A stretch of DNA of 54,813 bases from Terriglobia bacterium (GTDB taxonomy: Bacteria; Acidobacteriota; Terriglobia; JAIQFV01): contig JAQUPQ010000029.1 in the NCBI GenBank assembly GCA_028716525.1, positions 1-54,813 on the forward strand, read 5' to 3'. The position numbers were made by a program, and so were the translations under genes. Position 1 is the stretch's first letter. Every line of letters begins with the position of its first letter. The notes under the pieces are model-generated. The model did not search any database. It saw nothing but the letters and a program-made list of their open reading frames with translations, and was not told the origin of the DNA. Below are positions 33,801-42,148 of this stretch, one piece after another.

Positions 33801-36106
33801 GCGCAGTGACGTTTTCCGATGGAGCCCAAATGTTGGGGACAGCTCCCCTGCAGCAAGGAACGGCCCGCCTCACCGTATCTACGCTTGCGATCGGACCACA
33901 TTCGATTACAGCCAATTATTCAGGTGACGCGACCTTCTCGCCCAGCAGCTCAAACCCGATTGCTGAAAATGTAATTGCGGCAGCCGACTTGGGGGTAACC
34001 ATCAACTCCGCGGCTTCATCGGTGAGAGGAGGGCAAACAATCAGTTTTCAAATCGACATAGCGAACAAGGGGCCCAATTCGGCCACGCAAGTGAGCCTAA
34101 ATGCAGATCTGCCTGATCACACTCTGTTCGCATCGTTGAATGCGCCGACAGATTGGTCGTGCACCGTTCCTGGGATTGGGTCAAGAGGAACAATCCGTTG
34201 TTCCACGAATGGCCTGGGCGCAACGCAGATCTCGCAAATCAATGTGACTGCACGGTTGGATTGTTCGTTTCCCGATAAGGGTCACATGACGAGTACCGCC
34301 TCGATCAGCGGCAATGAATTTGATCCGAATGGGACGAATAATCTGAGTAATGCCACGTGGGTGGCTTCAAATCCTGTAAGCATTTCTCCAGTGAACCAAA
34401 CGTTTGCGGCGAATGGCGGATGGGGAAGCGTTCGAGTGACGGCGCCGCTGGAATGCAATTGGCAGACGAACAGCAGTACCGCTTGGATTTCCGTGCGCTC
34501 CGGTGCGTTGGGTGTCGGGGATGGAACGGTTGATTATATTGTGACAGCGAACCATCAATCGAATTGGCGAAGCGGGACCTTGGGGGTTGGGGGAAAAACA
34601 TTCACGGTCATGCAGGCCGGCGGGTCGGGCGCCGGGGCCCAACTTTCAGTTTCGATTCCCGCAGGGGGAGTGGCCACATTTGCTACAAGTAACAGCACGG
34701 ATGATGTGAAAGGAGGATATGCAGTCATCTCACCCAATTTCAACAAGCGCTCGCTAAATCAGTTTGCGGGAGGAACATCCGAAAACCTCTTTGGAGTTGC
34801 TGTGATCTCGACCTCTCGGAATGGCATTGTCACGAGCGAAGCCGGAGTTTCGCGCGGTGTAATTACAAAGAAGGCGCGTTTAATGGTGCAGTTCGAAGAA
34901 GGTACAGAGCCGGATGATGGCGCGGATACGCCGGTTCCCGTCAATACCGGCATGGCACTAGTGAATTACGGCGTCGACACTGCCCACATCACATTTCAGT
35001 TGTTTGATCCCGGCGGAATGTTGCTCGTGACCGGGCAAGGCAGCCTGGAGTCCGGCGAGCATCGGGCATTTTTCATTGATGAGCTTCCCCGCCTGGCGCC
35101 GGATTTTGTGCTTCCTGTGGATTTCGCCTCCACAACGAAAATAGGATCTTTGGAAATCCAAAGCGACCAGCCGCTGGCCGTAACAGCTCTGCGATTGGTC
35201 CAGAATGAACGGGGCGATTCTTTGCTCACCACCACACCGGTCGCCGATATAAATGTCGCCCAGGCAACACAGAGGGCATACATCCCGCATTTTGTAGACG
35301 GGGGTGGATATCGCACCGTGCTGTATCTTTTGAATACCTCCGGCGGAGTGGAGTCCGGGGAAGTCAAGTTTTATGACGGAAACGGCGTTTTCCAGGACAT
35401 CCATGTACGAGGCCGTGTGCCGATGGCTCCGGGTGTTTTTGCTTACAACATACCTGCAGGCGGCTTGTGGGTCTTTGAGAGCGAATCAATACAAGAAGAA
35501 ACTCTTACGGGGTCCATCCACATCGAGCCCCATGCCTTTTCACCCGTCCCAAAAGTTGCTGGCCTGTTGAGGTCCTCCACTGGTGGTGTCGTTGTAACCG
35601 AAACCGGCTTGGCACCAGCTGAACCCTCCACACATGTCCGACTCTTCGTTGACCGTAGCCGCAACCACAACACCGGTGTGGCTTTTGCAGTGCCCGACGC
35701 TTCTCCATTGCTGCTTCATCTGAATGCATATATGGATGACGGGAACACTCCGTGGGGTTCCGCAGTGTTGGACGTGCCACCACGGGGTCATGCCGCGAAG
35801 TTTGTCGACGAAATAATTTCTTCCTTGCCCTCAAACTTCGTCGGTGTCCTGGATGTGACCTCCGACAGGCCCTTCGTCGCACTCACTTTGCGTTCTTTGG
35901 CGAATGCTCGGGGTGATTCGTTGCTGACTACATTTCCGGTGGCAGCCTATGGGCAATCCCCTCCGTTTCCGATTTTCTTCCCACAGATTGCTGACGGCGG
36001 AGGATTCATGACGGAATTCATTTTGCTCAATCCCACCGGGGCGCTCGAGTCTACCATCAGCCTTTTCGGCGATGAGGGGAAGCCACTGGAGACATTTAAG
36101 AAATGA
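30899..36106 (+). CDS. Giant secreted endonuclease-like protein (LTD, EEP, Ig-like, DUF11, BACON, repeats)
   Basis: The 1735-residue product has a long basic N-region and a signal helix (MLLFLTVLFIHPGIFKAAS). Domains in order: lamin-tail-like beta domain (about 43-190, DIVISQVYGGGGNSGATYKND..); Ig-like linker; an OB-like region; endonuclease/exonuclease/phosphatase fold (about 605-925) with FNLGRFF, GVEEVEN, VNHLRSM, GDFNAFP, LDHVLV and VSDHDTPVAYF, which supply the catalytic residues; a Big_3-type Ig domain (about 930-1025); DUF11 (about 1027-1155); BACON (about 1160-1245); and repeats with DGGGYRTVLYLLN and DGGGFMTEFILLNP. It resembles ExeM/NucH-type extracellular nucleases. The last repeat stops about 30 residues earlier than the equivalent internal one, so the C-terminus may be truncated. 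Confidence 0.82.
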   Translation: MRCHSFSNKRSLRKQSRSLSLHRMLLFLTVLFIHPGIFKAASDIVISQVYGGGGNSGATYKNDFIEIFNRGSIAMSLSGWSVQYTSATGAAWQVTNLTGVSLQPGQYYLIQEAQGSGGSANLPTPDAIGTITMGATSGKVALVKNTTALTGACPTAASIADLVGFGNTASCFEGSGAAPAPGNTTAIIRNSNGCADTHNNSSDFATGTPNPRNSSSTVQVCGGGSSTDPCGVGTANPSGVLPGDTVLLTVIVTPGTNPASTGLAVIADLTAIGNSPTQSLFDDGTHGDTSAGDNVFSVAVSIAPGVSAGAKSLSFIVSDSQARSSTGSISLTIQSPPLAIHSIQGNGLTSPFTGTVVTTTGIVTAVKNNGFFLQTPDSAVDGDSDTSEGIFVFTGSSPPSAAAVGNSVNVSGTVQEFVPASDPASPPSTEIGGTISVVLNSTGNSLPAAIPLTGADLSPSGSAEQLERLEGMRVHVESLTVVSPTQGNIDEPTATAVSTGVFYGVITGTTRPFREPGIDILSALPSGAPCCVPRFDGNPERIRIDSDGQVGASPLEVAAGAVLTSLTGVLDYASRTYTILPDPAAPPTVTGMASATAVPAPSSDEFTVASFNLGRFFDAADDPLITEPVLSSTAFNTRLSKSSLAFRMVMQLPDIVGVEEVENLAALESLAQKINDDAVAAGMTNPQYQAFLEEGNDPGGIDVGFLVRSTRVAVVDVVQQGKEETYVNPLTGGSELLNDRPPLVLRVNVTSPGGALFPVTVIVNHLRSMSAIDDPIDGPRVRAKRAAQAEYLANLLQARQTANPAEQLIVLGDFNAFPFNDGYVDVMGTLVGAPAPGHEVVVSTRDLVEPDLKVLLNSIPESERYSYLLDGNAQVLDHVLVTSNLQSRLRRFVFARNNADFPESYRNDPGRPERVSDHDTPVAYFTLPALLATMTSLVSSANPSPFGQPATFLATVNPVSSGSTTPSGAVTFSDGAQMLGTAPLQQGTARLTVSTLAIGPHSITANYSGDATFSPSSSNPIAENVIAAADLGVTINSAASSVRGGQTISFQIDIANKGPNSATQVSLNADLPDHTLFASLNAPTDWSCTVPGIGSRGTIRCSTNGLGATQISQINVTARLDCSFPDKGHMTSTASISGNEFDPNGTNNLSNATWVASNPVSISPVNQTFAANGGWGSVRVTAPLECNWQTNSSTAWISVRSGALGVGDGTVDYIVTANHQSNWRSGTLGVGGKTFTVMQAGGSGAGAQLSVSIPAGGVATFATSNSTDDVKGGYAVISPNFNKRSLNQFAGGTSENLFGVAVISTSRNGIVTSEAGVSRGVITKKARLMVQFEEGTEPDDGADTPVPVNTGMALVNYGVDTAHITFQLFDPGGMLLVTGQGSLESGEHRAFFIDELPRLAPDFVLPVDFASTTKIGSLEIQSDQPLAVTALRLVQNERGDSLLTTTPVADINVAQATQRAYIPHFVDGGGYRTVLYLLNTSGGVESGEVKFYDGNGVFQDIHVRGRVPMAPGVFAYNIPAGGLWVFESESIQEETLTGSIHIEPHAFSPVPKVAGLLRSSTGGVVVTETGLAPAEPSTHVRLFVDRSRNHNTGVAFAVPDASPLLLHLNAYMDDGNTPWGSAVLDVPPRGHAAKFVDEIISSLPSNFVGVLDVTSDRPFVALTLRSLANARGDSLLTTFPVAAYGQSPPFPIFFPQIADGGGFMTEFILLNPTGALESTISLFGDEGKPLETFKK

Positions 36107-36344
36107 CGAACAATGTCGTCCGGCATTGCAATTGGTTTGTCGTCCTGTTGAAAGCCGTTGTCCTCGATAATTTGCGGTCCGTGCATTTCTCTCGACATTG
36201 TATGGGTGCCTGGCGAGCTCTATAAAGGGGGATGTCAAGCAAGAACACTTCCCCCTCGTGAAGGGAGGGGAAAGTTTCATAACATCAATTTGGTCGTTGG
36301 TGGTTTCCATTGTGGATTACGACTGGGTTTTGGAAGCGATGCCA
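36107..36344. other. Gene-poor stretch after the giant protein
   Basis: No credible gene. A minus-strand frame ending inside the giant gene (beginning MSREMHGPQIIEDNGFQQDD) looks locally protein-like, but it overlaps a well-supported coding region and matches nothing I recognise. A short CCCCCTCGTGAAGGGAGGGG imperfect palindrome lies near 36252. Confidence 0.4.
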
Positions 36345-36569
36345 AGTCCCCCGCGGGGGACGCAGGCAGCGGCTTTTGGTGCGCTTGGAAAAGACCGACT
36401 TCGTTATGCGCATCAGGATGCCGCATTTGCCCGTTGGGCTTGGGCGCCGGCATCGAATTCTCCAAGATCGAATCTTAGATTGCCCTTTCAGGGCAAAAAA
36501 CCTAATTGAGAGAGGTTTTCGATCCCAGGGCGATGCCCTGGGCTATTGAAGATTGCCCTTGCAGGGCAA
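36345..36569. repeat. Second palindrome cluster (CCCTTTCAGGG / CCCGCGGGGG type)
   Basis: AGTCCCCCGCGGGGGAC at 36345-36361, TTGCCCTTTCAGGGCAA at 36480-36496, CCCAGGGCGATGCCCTGGG at 36524-36542 and TTGCCCTTGCAGGGCAA at 36553-36569. The units share their cores with the cluster at 270-366, 36 kb away. Confidence 0.6.
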
Positions 36570-36590
36570 TTCGGTTATTGGTTGTGGCGT

Positions 36591-36640
36591 AGTGAACATT
36601 ACAATTTCCAGCGGCAGAATGAGCATTACATTTTCTGGTA
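36591..36640. mobile_element. Possible IS end remnant
   Basis: Two direct repeats of the type GAACATTACAATTTCC and GAGCATTACATTTTCT lie side by side, as is usual at the multiple-repeat ends of IS21-type elements. No transposase is present. It directly abuts the MITE-like copy 2. Confidence 0.3.
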
Positions 36641-36960
36641 GCCGGGATCCCGCGGAGCACATAGGCGTCAACCTAAGCAACGGAGGGATGATATTCATAA
36701 ATTCCAAGCTCCAAGAATCAAATGCCAAATAAGCTCCAAAATTCAAATCCCAAACCAAGTGACCATTGTTTACTCCCAGTCCCACAGAGTAATCTTGTCG
36801 TCACTTTGAAACAAGGCGATGGCTTTCACAGCGTGGTTTGGCAACTTGGAATTTGGAATTTGATGATTATTTGGAGGTTGGGCATTGGACCTTGGAATTT
36901 ATTCATGTACTTGTTGCTCCCTTAGGTTGACGCGTATGGGCGGAGCGGGGCTCGATTCTT
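36641..36960. mobile_element. MITE-like element, copy 2
   Basis: The left end carries CCCGCGGAGCACATAGGCGT then CAACCTAAGCAAC; the right end is the inverse with GTTGCTCCCTTAGGTTGACG. The interior from GGGATGATATTCATAAATTC onward is near-identical to copy 1 at 20824-21144, in the same orientation. A 67-codon frame is conserved in both copies, but 8 of its codons differ in amino acid against about four silent changes, so it is not under protein constraint. Confidence 0.7.
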
Positions 36961-37335
36961 CAGCACCAACCAATCTGAGTACGCATGTCCCGGGCTAGAG
37001 ATCTTGGGTCCGTTTGCGACGGACTTCGACAATCGGAATTGAGCCTTCTGTCTAGTGATATATGTCCAGGTGTGACGCCTTTTATGGTGCTTTTATGCCA
37101 AGAAACGGGCTATCGCCTGCAACGATTTCACCCTCTTGATTCATTGGAGGTCTCTGCGGATTTAAAGAGAATTGGTCCATCGAAATGAGTTAATGTTGGC
37201 ACGAAAAAATTTAGGTTAAATATCTATCAAGGGAGAAATGCCCGCCGTAATCCGAAGACGCGTGTATGCACCACCCAGCCTCTCGCGCTTCTTGCGACTC
37301 GACATTTCCTGCATGCGAAGTCTATTCTTATCCTC
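36961..37335. other. Intergenic region upstream of the helicase gene
   Basis: About 375 bases with no gene or clear promoter that I can support. Confidence 0.4.
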
Positions 37336-39975
37336 GTGTCCTTGAGGATTGATTCCGAAAAAAAGCTCATATCACTCAGCGTCAAAGAGGTGGCGGCGCT
37401 GATTGCCGGGCCGGGGGCCATTGATGACGTGGCTTACGGCGTGGCCCGCATGACGCTGGGCCGTCTGGCGCATGAGTCTTATCAGGCCGAGCGCGCGGGC
37501 GAAGATAAATCGTTTCGCAAAGAGTTCTCCGTCAACCATTCCCTCCGCGTCGAGGACTTTGAGGTTTTAATCCGCGGGCGCATCGACGGTGTCTCAGAGC
37601 GCGACGGACAAACGCTGGTCGAGGAAATCAAGTCCACGCTCCGCACCCGCCAGGAACTGCTCCGGTACGACAGCACGAGTTTTGAGCGCTACAAACTGCA
37701 GCTCCAACTCTATCTCTTCTTTTTGTGGGCGAGCGGCATCAAGAATCTCAAAGGCACTCTGATTTTCATCAGCCTGGTCGACGACAGCCGCTATTCTTTT
37801 CCCATCGATTTTGATCCCTCCACCGTTGAATCCCTTCTCGAGGAAGCCCTGCGGCGCATTCTGACCGATTGGCGCGCCGAACAACAACGAGCCGTCCGAA
37901 AGCGCGAACTGGCTGCAAAAATAAGGTTTCCGTTTGCAGAAATGCGGCCCCACCAGCCTCAAATGATGGAGCGATATGAGGAGGCCTTGCTCCAACGGAA
38001 AGATGCTATGGTGTGTGCACCGACGGGCATTGGAAAAACCGTCGCGGCCCTGATGCCGGCGCTCCGATTTGCGCTCCTCCAAAATAAAAAGATTTTCTTC
38101 ATCACTTCAAAAACCACGCAGCAACAGTTGGTTCTCGATACCGTGAGGCAAATTCTTTCCACCGCCGGGGCCGAAAGCGAATCGCTGGGATTCAACGTCC
38201 TGGTCTTGCGCGCCAAAGAAAAAATGTGCGCCAACGAGGTGTGCTTCTGTCATCCCGACTTCTGCGAGTATTCCAAGAATTATTTCGTCAATCTTTCCGA
38301 ATCCAAATTGGTTGAGCATTTTTCTCAGCAGGCTTTGATGTTGCCGGATGAGATTTATCAGAAGGGCAGCACTCAGGGCGTGTGTCCGTTTGAATTGTCG
38401 CTGGAACTGGTGGATCGCGCGGATATGGTGATTTGCGATTACAACTACGTCTACGATCCGTGGGTGGCGCTGCAGTTGTTTTCGATGGGCGAACCTTATA
38501 ACAACTGCCTGCTCATCATCGATGAAGCTCACAATCTTTACTCCCGCGGTCGCGAATACTACTCGCCGGAACTGGAACGACAGCCCATCCAGATGCTGAA
38601 AGACTGGGCGGAATCCAAGCGGGCGCAGTTGGAGGAAGCGGATTCCGGTGGCACTGCGGAAGAGCCTACGGCGTTGGCGCTGAAGAGACATCTATCCAAG
38701 GCTCAGCGGGCTAAGCCTCGACAGGATCGATTGAAATTTGAAGAAGTGGAAGGAGGCAGGGATGTTGCTCTATTTGATCGATTGAGCGCCTTTTTTGCGG
38801 CCTTGGAAGATTATTTTGAACGATTGCACTCCTCCGGATCGGAAGAAGAAAGCCTACCCTCGGAGGAGAGAAAAAGCTTCATTACGCTCGACATCCGCTT
38901 CCTGACGAAACAGTGGTTTGAGCTGGAAGCGATGATGCTCGATTATTTTATTTTTCGAAAGCAGCGGAAAGAGATACGGCCCGACGATCCCTTCATTGAT
39001 TTTTATTTCAATTTCTCGCGTTTCCTGAGTGTGGCCACGATCGGCGGCGAGGAATTTTCGACAATATATGACGGTCTGGAGAACGCCGAGCGAATCAAGA
39101 TTGTGTGCAAGGATCCCTCCCGGCAACTGGCGGAACGAACACGCGGTTTTTATAACGCCCTGGCCATGTCGGCGACGCTCGCGCCCCTGGAATTCTTCCG
39201 GGATGTCCTGGGGTTTGAAAAATCGCGCACTCTTTCGTTGAGCCTGCCCTCGCCGTTTCCTCCCGAGAATCGCTTGATTGCGATTGTCCCGGAGGTGTTG
39301 ACAACCTACACGCAACGCGCGCGATTTTATGAAAAAATCGCCCGCCTCATTGAGGACGTTGTTCAGGTGCGGCAGGGAAATTATTTTGTTTTCTTTCCTT
39401 CATTCGATTTCCTGCTGGCGGTTCATAAGCATTTGGATCTCCCGGATTTTCAGGTGGTCATCCAGCAACGGGTCATGAACGACGGCGCCCGGGCCGCAGT
39501 GTTGCGCGCCTTGAGCCGCGCGCTGAACGGCGGTGGGGCAGGTGATGGCGATTCGTGCGTGTCGAAACCCACGGCGGTTCTGGCTGTGCAAGGCGGAATT
39601 TTTGCCGAGGGCGTCGATTATCCCGGCGAATCACTGATCGGCGCGATCCTGGTGGGCCCGGGGTTACCCCGCGTGACCTTTGAGCAGGAATTGATGCGGC
39701 GCTATTACGACGAGAAATTCGCCGACGTCGACGGGGGTGAGCGATCGCGCGGTTTTGCCTATGCCTATCTGTATCCCGGAATGAACCGTGTGGTTCAATC
39801 CGCCGGGCGCGTCATTCGCAGTGACACCGATCGGGGAGTGATCGTGCTGCTCGACCGCCGCTTTGCCCAGTCGCCCTACATCGATCTCCTGCCACCGCAT
39901 TGGTTCAAATACTCGCCGCAGGAACTCATTGTCAACGATGTGGTGGGGGCGCTGAAGAAATTCTGGAAGGAATAG
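37336..39975 (+). CDS. XPD/DinG-type iron-sulfur helicase fused to an N-terminal PD-(D/E)XK nuclease
   Basis: The 879-residue protein starts at GTG 37336. Residues 1-180 look like a Cas4/RecB-type nuclease domain: an N-terminal HExxx-like helix (GRLAHESYQAE), then RGRIDGVSERDGQTLVEEIKST, giving the D and E-x-K of the active site, and QLQLYLFFLW. The helicase follows with Walker A CAPTGIGKT (about 226-234), an iron-sulfur cysteine set (MCANEVCFCHPDFC at about 296-309 plus CPF near 349), DEAH in LLIIDEAHNLY (about 394), then MSATLAP, and the C-terminal GIFAEGVDYPGE and QSAGRVIRSDTDRG motifs. It would unwind and trim DNA 5'-3', probably in repair. Confidence 0.85.
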   Translation: MSLRIDSEKKLISLSVKEVAALIAGPGAIDDVAYGVARMTLGRLAHESYQAERAGEDKSFRKEFSVNHSLRVEDFEVLIRGRIDGVSERDGQTLVEEIKSTLRTRQELLRYDSTSFERYKLQLQLYLFFLWASGIKNLKGTLIFISLVDDSRYSFPIDFDPSTVESLLEEALRRILTDWRAEQQRAVRKRELAAKIRFPFAEMRPHQPQMMERYEEALLQRKDAMVCAPTGIGKTVAALMPALRFALLQNKKIFFITSKTTQQQLVLDTVRQILSTAGAESESLGFNVLVLRAKEKMCANEVCFCHPDFCEYSKNYFVNLSESKLVEHFSQQALMLPDEIYQKGSTQGVCPFELSLELVDRADMVICDYNYVYDPWVALQLFSMGEPYNNCLLIIDEAHNLYSRGREYYSPELERQPIQMLKDWAESKRAQLEEADSGGTAEEPTALALKRHLSKAQRAKPRQDRLKFEEVEGGRDVALFDRLSAFFAALEDYFERLHSSGSEEESLPSEERKSFITLDIRFLTKQWFELEAMMLDYFIFRKQRKEIRPDDPFIDFYFNFSRFLSVATIGGEEFSTIYDGLENAERIKIVCKDPSRQLAERTRGFYNALAMSATLAPLEFFRDVLGFEKSRTLSLSLPSPFPPENRLIAIVPEVLTTYTQRARFYEKIARLIEDVVQVRQGNYFVFFPSFDFLLAVHKHLDLPDFQVVIQQRVMNDGARAAVLRALSRALNGGGAGDGDSCVSKPTAVLAVQGGIFAEGVDYPGESLIGAILVGPGLPRVTFEQELMRRYYDEKFADVDGGERSRGFAYAYLYPGMNRVVQSAGRVIRSDTDRGVIVLLDRRFAQSPYIDLLPPHWFKYSPQELIVNDVVGALKKFWKE

Positions 39976-40151
39976 GCGGCCCGGCTTTTGCGCTTGAGGA
40001 GTGCTGCTCGAGATGGAAATCGTGAATCTAGAGTGAATCACCTTCCAAGAGTTGGCGACGAAGACTCCAACCCTTCCACGTTCCAGCACAATCGCGGGCG
40101 AAATGAACTGGAATTGTCATTCAAATTCGGGGTACTTGGTCTAACGAATAA

Positions 40152-40559
40152 TCAGATCAGCAACCAGGCTACCACTGCCGCAGCCACCAGCAGTTTCGCC
40201 AGCCATCCCAGGGCATGAGTCAATGTCACGAGCGGATGAACCTTCATCCACAAGTGTTGCGATACCAATATGGGAACAGGAATCATCAGCCATAAACCCA
40301 CGGCCATCTTCCAAGTTCTCACCCATTGAATAAAAGCTGTGCGGGAGCAGAGAAATACAAAGCAGAAGCAAGTGAGAAAACCCAGCAGGGTGGCAATCAC
40401 TACCGCTTGGGTTTCGCCCTTGCCTCCCTCTGGTCTCCGCCATACTTCAGGAAAAGCTTTATTCTTGTCGTGGAAGAGAATTCCGAAGAAAACCCAGTCC
40501 GTCAAGGTCGCGCCAATGCCCCCGGCCAAGGTTGCAAGGATAATACGCGTCCATTCCAT
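40152..40559 (-). CDS. DUF1761-like small membrane protein
   Basis: This product of 135 residues has four hydrophobic segments (RIILATLAGGIGATLTDWVF, VIATLLGFLTCFCFVFLC, MAVGLWLMIPVPILVSQ, LGWLAKLLVAAAVVAWLL). The pattern with TDW/WFGILF near the start resembles the DUF1761 family; function is unknown. AAGGAGGAGG lies nine bases upstream of the ATG at 40559. It is convergent with the helicase gene. Confidence 0.55.
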   Translation of the reverse strand: MEWTRIILATLAGGIGATLTDWVFFGILFHDKNKAFPEVWRRPEGGKGETQAVVIATLLGFLTCFCFVFLCSRTAFIQWVRTWKMAVGLWLMIPVPILVSQHLWMKVHPLVTLTHALGWLAKLLVAAAVVAWLLI

Positions 40560-40881
40560 TCGAAGACGCCTCCTCCTTAACAAACTTCAACCATCGTTGC
40601 TTGGAACACTTCCTCGCCCGTTGCGCATCCGTTCTAAGGCGGATTATGGGGGGAAGGATAAACGAAATGCAAGCAAAATATTGTGGTCGAGACTCCTAGA
40701 ACCCCAACATCTAGGTGCTTATTAGGGCACGTGAAGATTACCAGAAGGTGGGTTTGCGTGGGTGGATCGATAAAAAGTATTCGTCGGCTGCTGCGGGATT
40801 GGTGATTGTTCTCGGACCTTTACAGGCCGAAGGTTTTTCTGTTCAGTCTTCCTGCCGCAGGGGGCGGATTGCAGCAAGAAT
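40560..40881. other. Intergenic region
   Basis: About 320 bases between the DUF1761-like gene start and the kbl stop codon; I see nothing in it. Confidence 0.4.
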
Positions 40882-42093
40882 TCAGATGACCTTCAATTCT
40901 TTGCCGACGTGGACGAACTTTTCGACGCCCAAATTGAGATCCTCTTCGGAATGGGTGGCGGAGATCATGACGCGGATACGGGCTTTTCCAATGGGTACCG
41001 TCGGGAAGCCGATGGCCATCGCGAACACGCCTTCTTCGAAGAGGCGGCGGCTGAACTGTTGTGCCATTTTGGCATCGCCCAGCATGATGGGGGTGATGGG
41101 TGTTTCGCTGCGGCCGGTGTCGAATCCGGCGGCGCGCATCTTGGATTTGAAATAGCGCGTGTTGGTCCACAGTTTTTGCACCAGATCATCGGAGGCCTCC
41201 AGAATGTCGACCGCGGCGCTGCACGCCGCCACATCCGCGGGTGTCAGGGCGCTGGAGAATAGAAAGGGGCGGCCTTTTTGCCGGAGATGGTCAATGATGA
41301 CTTTCGTTCCTGCCACGAACCCGCCCACTACGCCGAAGGCTTTGGAAAGAGTACCCACTTCCACATCGACGCGACCGTGCATTTTGAAGTGGTCGACCGC
41401 GCCGCGCCCGTTGGTCCCGAGCACGCCTTCCCCGTGGGCATCGTCCACCATGATGAGAGCGCCGAAGCCTTCCGCAACCTCCACGATCCGGGCGAGTGGC
41501 GCGATGTCTCCATCCATCGAAAACACCCCGTCCGTAATCACCAGCGCCCGCTTTCCGTGGGCCGCCGGAGCGTGCTCCTTCAATTTTTCTTCCAGCGATT
41601 TGGGGTTGCAATGGTCAAAACGGATGATGGGTGCTCCGGAAAGCCGGCACCCGTCGATGATGGAAGCGTGGTTGAGTTCGTCGGAAAAAACCAGATCGTC
41701 CTTTCCGACCAGCGCGGGAATCGTCGCCAAATTGGAATTGAACCCGGATTGATAGGCGATGGTGGCCTCGACGCCCTTAAATCGCGCCAACTTTTCTTCC
41801 AGCTCATTGTGCAGCACGGTGTTGCCCGCGATGGTTCGAACCGCGGCCGGGCCCACCCCATAGGCGTCAATGGCTCTCTTGGCGGCGTCTTTCAGCTGGG
41901 GATGATTGGCGAATCCCAGATAGTTGTTGGAGCACAGGTTCAAGACCTTCTTGCCATCGACAGTGATCCATGCCCCTTGGGGCGATTCAATGGTTCGAAT
42001 ACGGATCAACAATCCTTCTCGTTCCAACCGGGCCTTTTCGTCCGTGATAAATTTCAGTTTATCGGGGTGTGAGGAAACATGAGGCTGAGTCAC
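40882..42093 (-). CDS. kbl: Glycine C-acetyltransferase (2-amino-3-ketobutyrate CoA ligase)
   Basis: This 403-residue PLP enzyme of the alpha-oxoamine synthase family splits 2-amino-3-ketobutyrate with CoA into glycine and acetyl-CoA. Motifs: [76 protein letters not shown], and the PLP lysine in [14 protein letters not shown]. Its length and N-terminus match Kbl, and the neighbouring tdh on the same strand, 55 bases upstream, decides against biotin-synthesis BioF. Together they form the threonine-to-glycine route. Confidence 0.93.
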   Translation of the reverse strand: MTQPHVSSHPDKLKFITDEKARLEREGLLIRIRTIESPQGAWITVDGKKVLNLCSNNYLGFANHPQLKDAAKRAIDAYGVGPAAVRTIAGNTVLHNELEEKLARFKGVEATIAYQSGFNSNLATIPALVGKDDLVFSDELNHASIIDGCRLSGAPIIRFDHCNPKSLEEKLKEHAPAAHGKRALVITDGVFSMDGDIAPLARIVEVAEGFGALIMVDDAHGEGVLGTNGRGAVDHFKMHGRVDVEVGTLSKAFGVVGGFVAGTKVIIDHLRQKGRPFLFSSALTPADVAACSAAVDILEASDDLVQKLWTNTRYFKSKMRAAGFDTGRSETPITPIMLGDAKMAQQFSRRLFEEGVFAMAIGFPTVPIGKARIRVMISATHSEEDLNLGVEKFVHVGKELKVI

Positions 42094-42148
42094 AGGTCAC
42101 TCCCTTTCTAAAAATCAAGTCGTTCAGTCGGGGAATTGTGAAGCGGCA

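Noticed and set aside
35947-36198. A minus-strand frame (MSREMHGPQIIEDNG..) overlapping the end of the giant gene
   Set aside because: Only part of it looks protein-like, it overlaps a well-supported gene, and no family match is evident.
36345-36569. A short CRISPR array
   Set aside because: The units are palindromes of differing sequence and spacing with no constant direct repeat or spacer length, and there are no cas genes.
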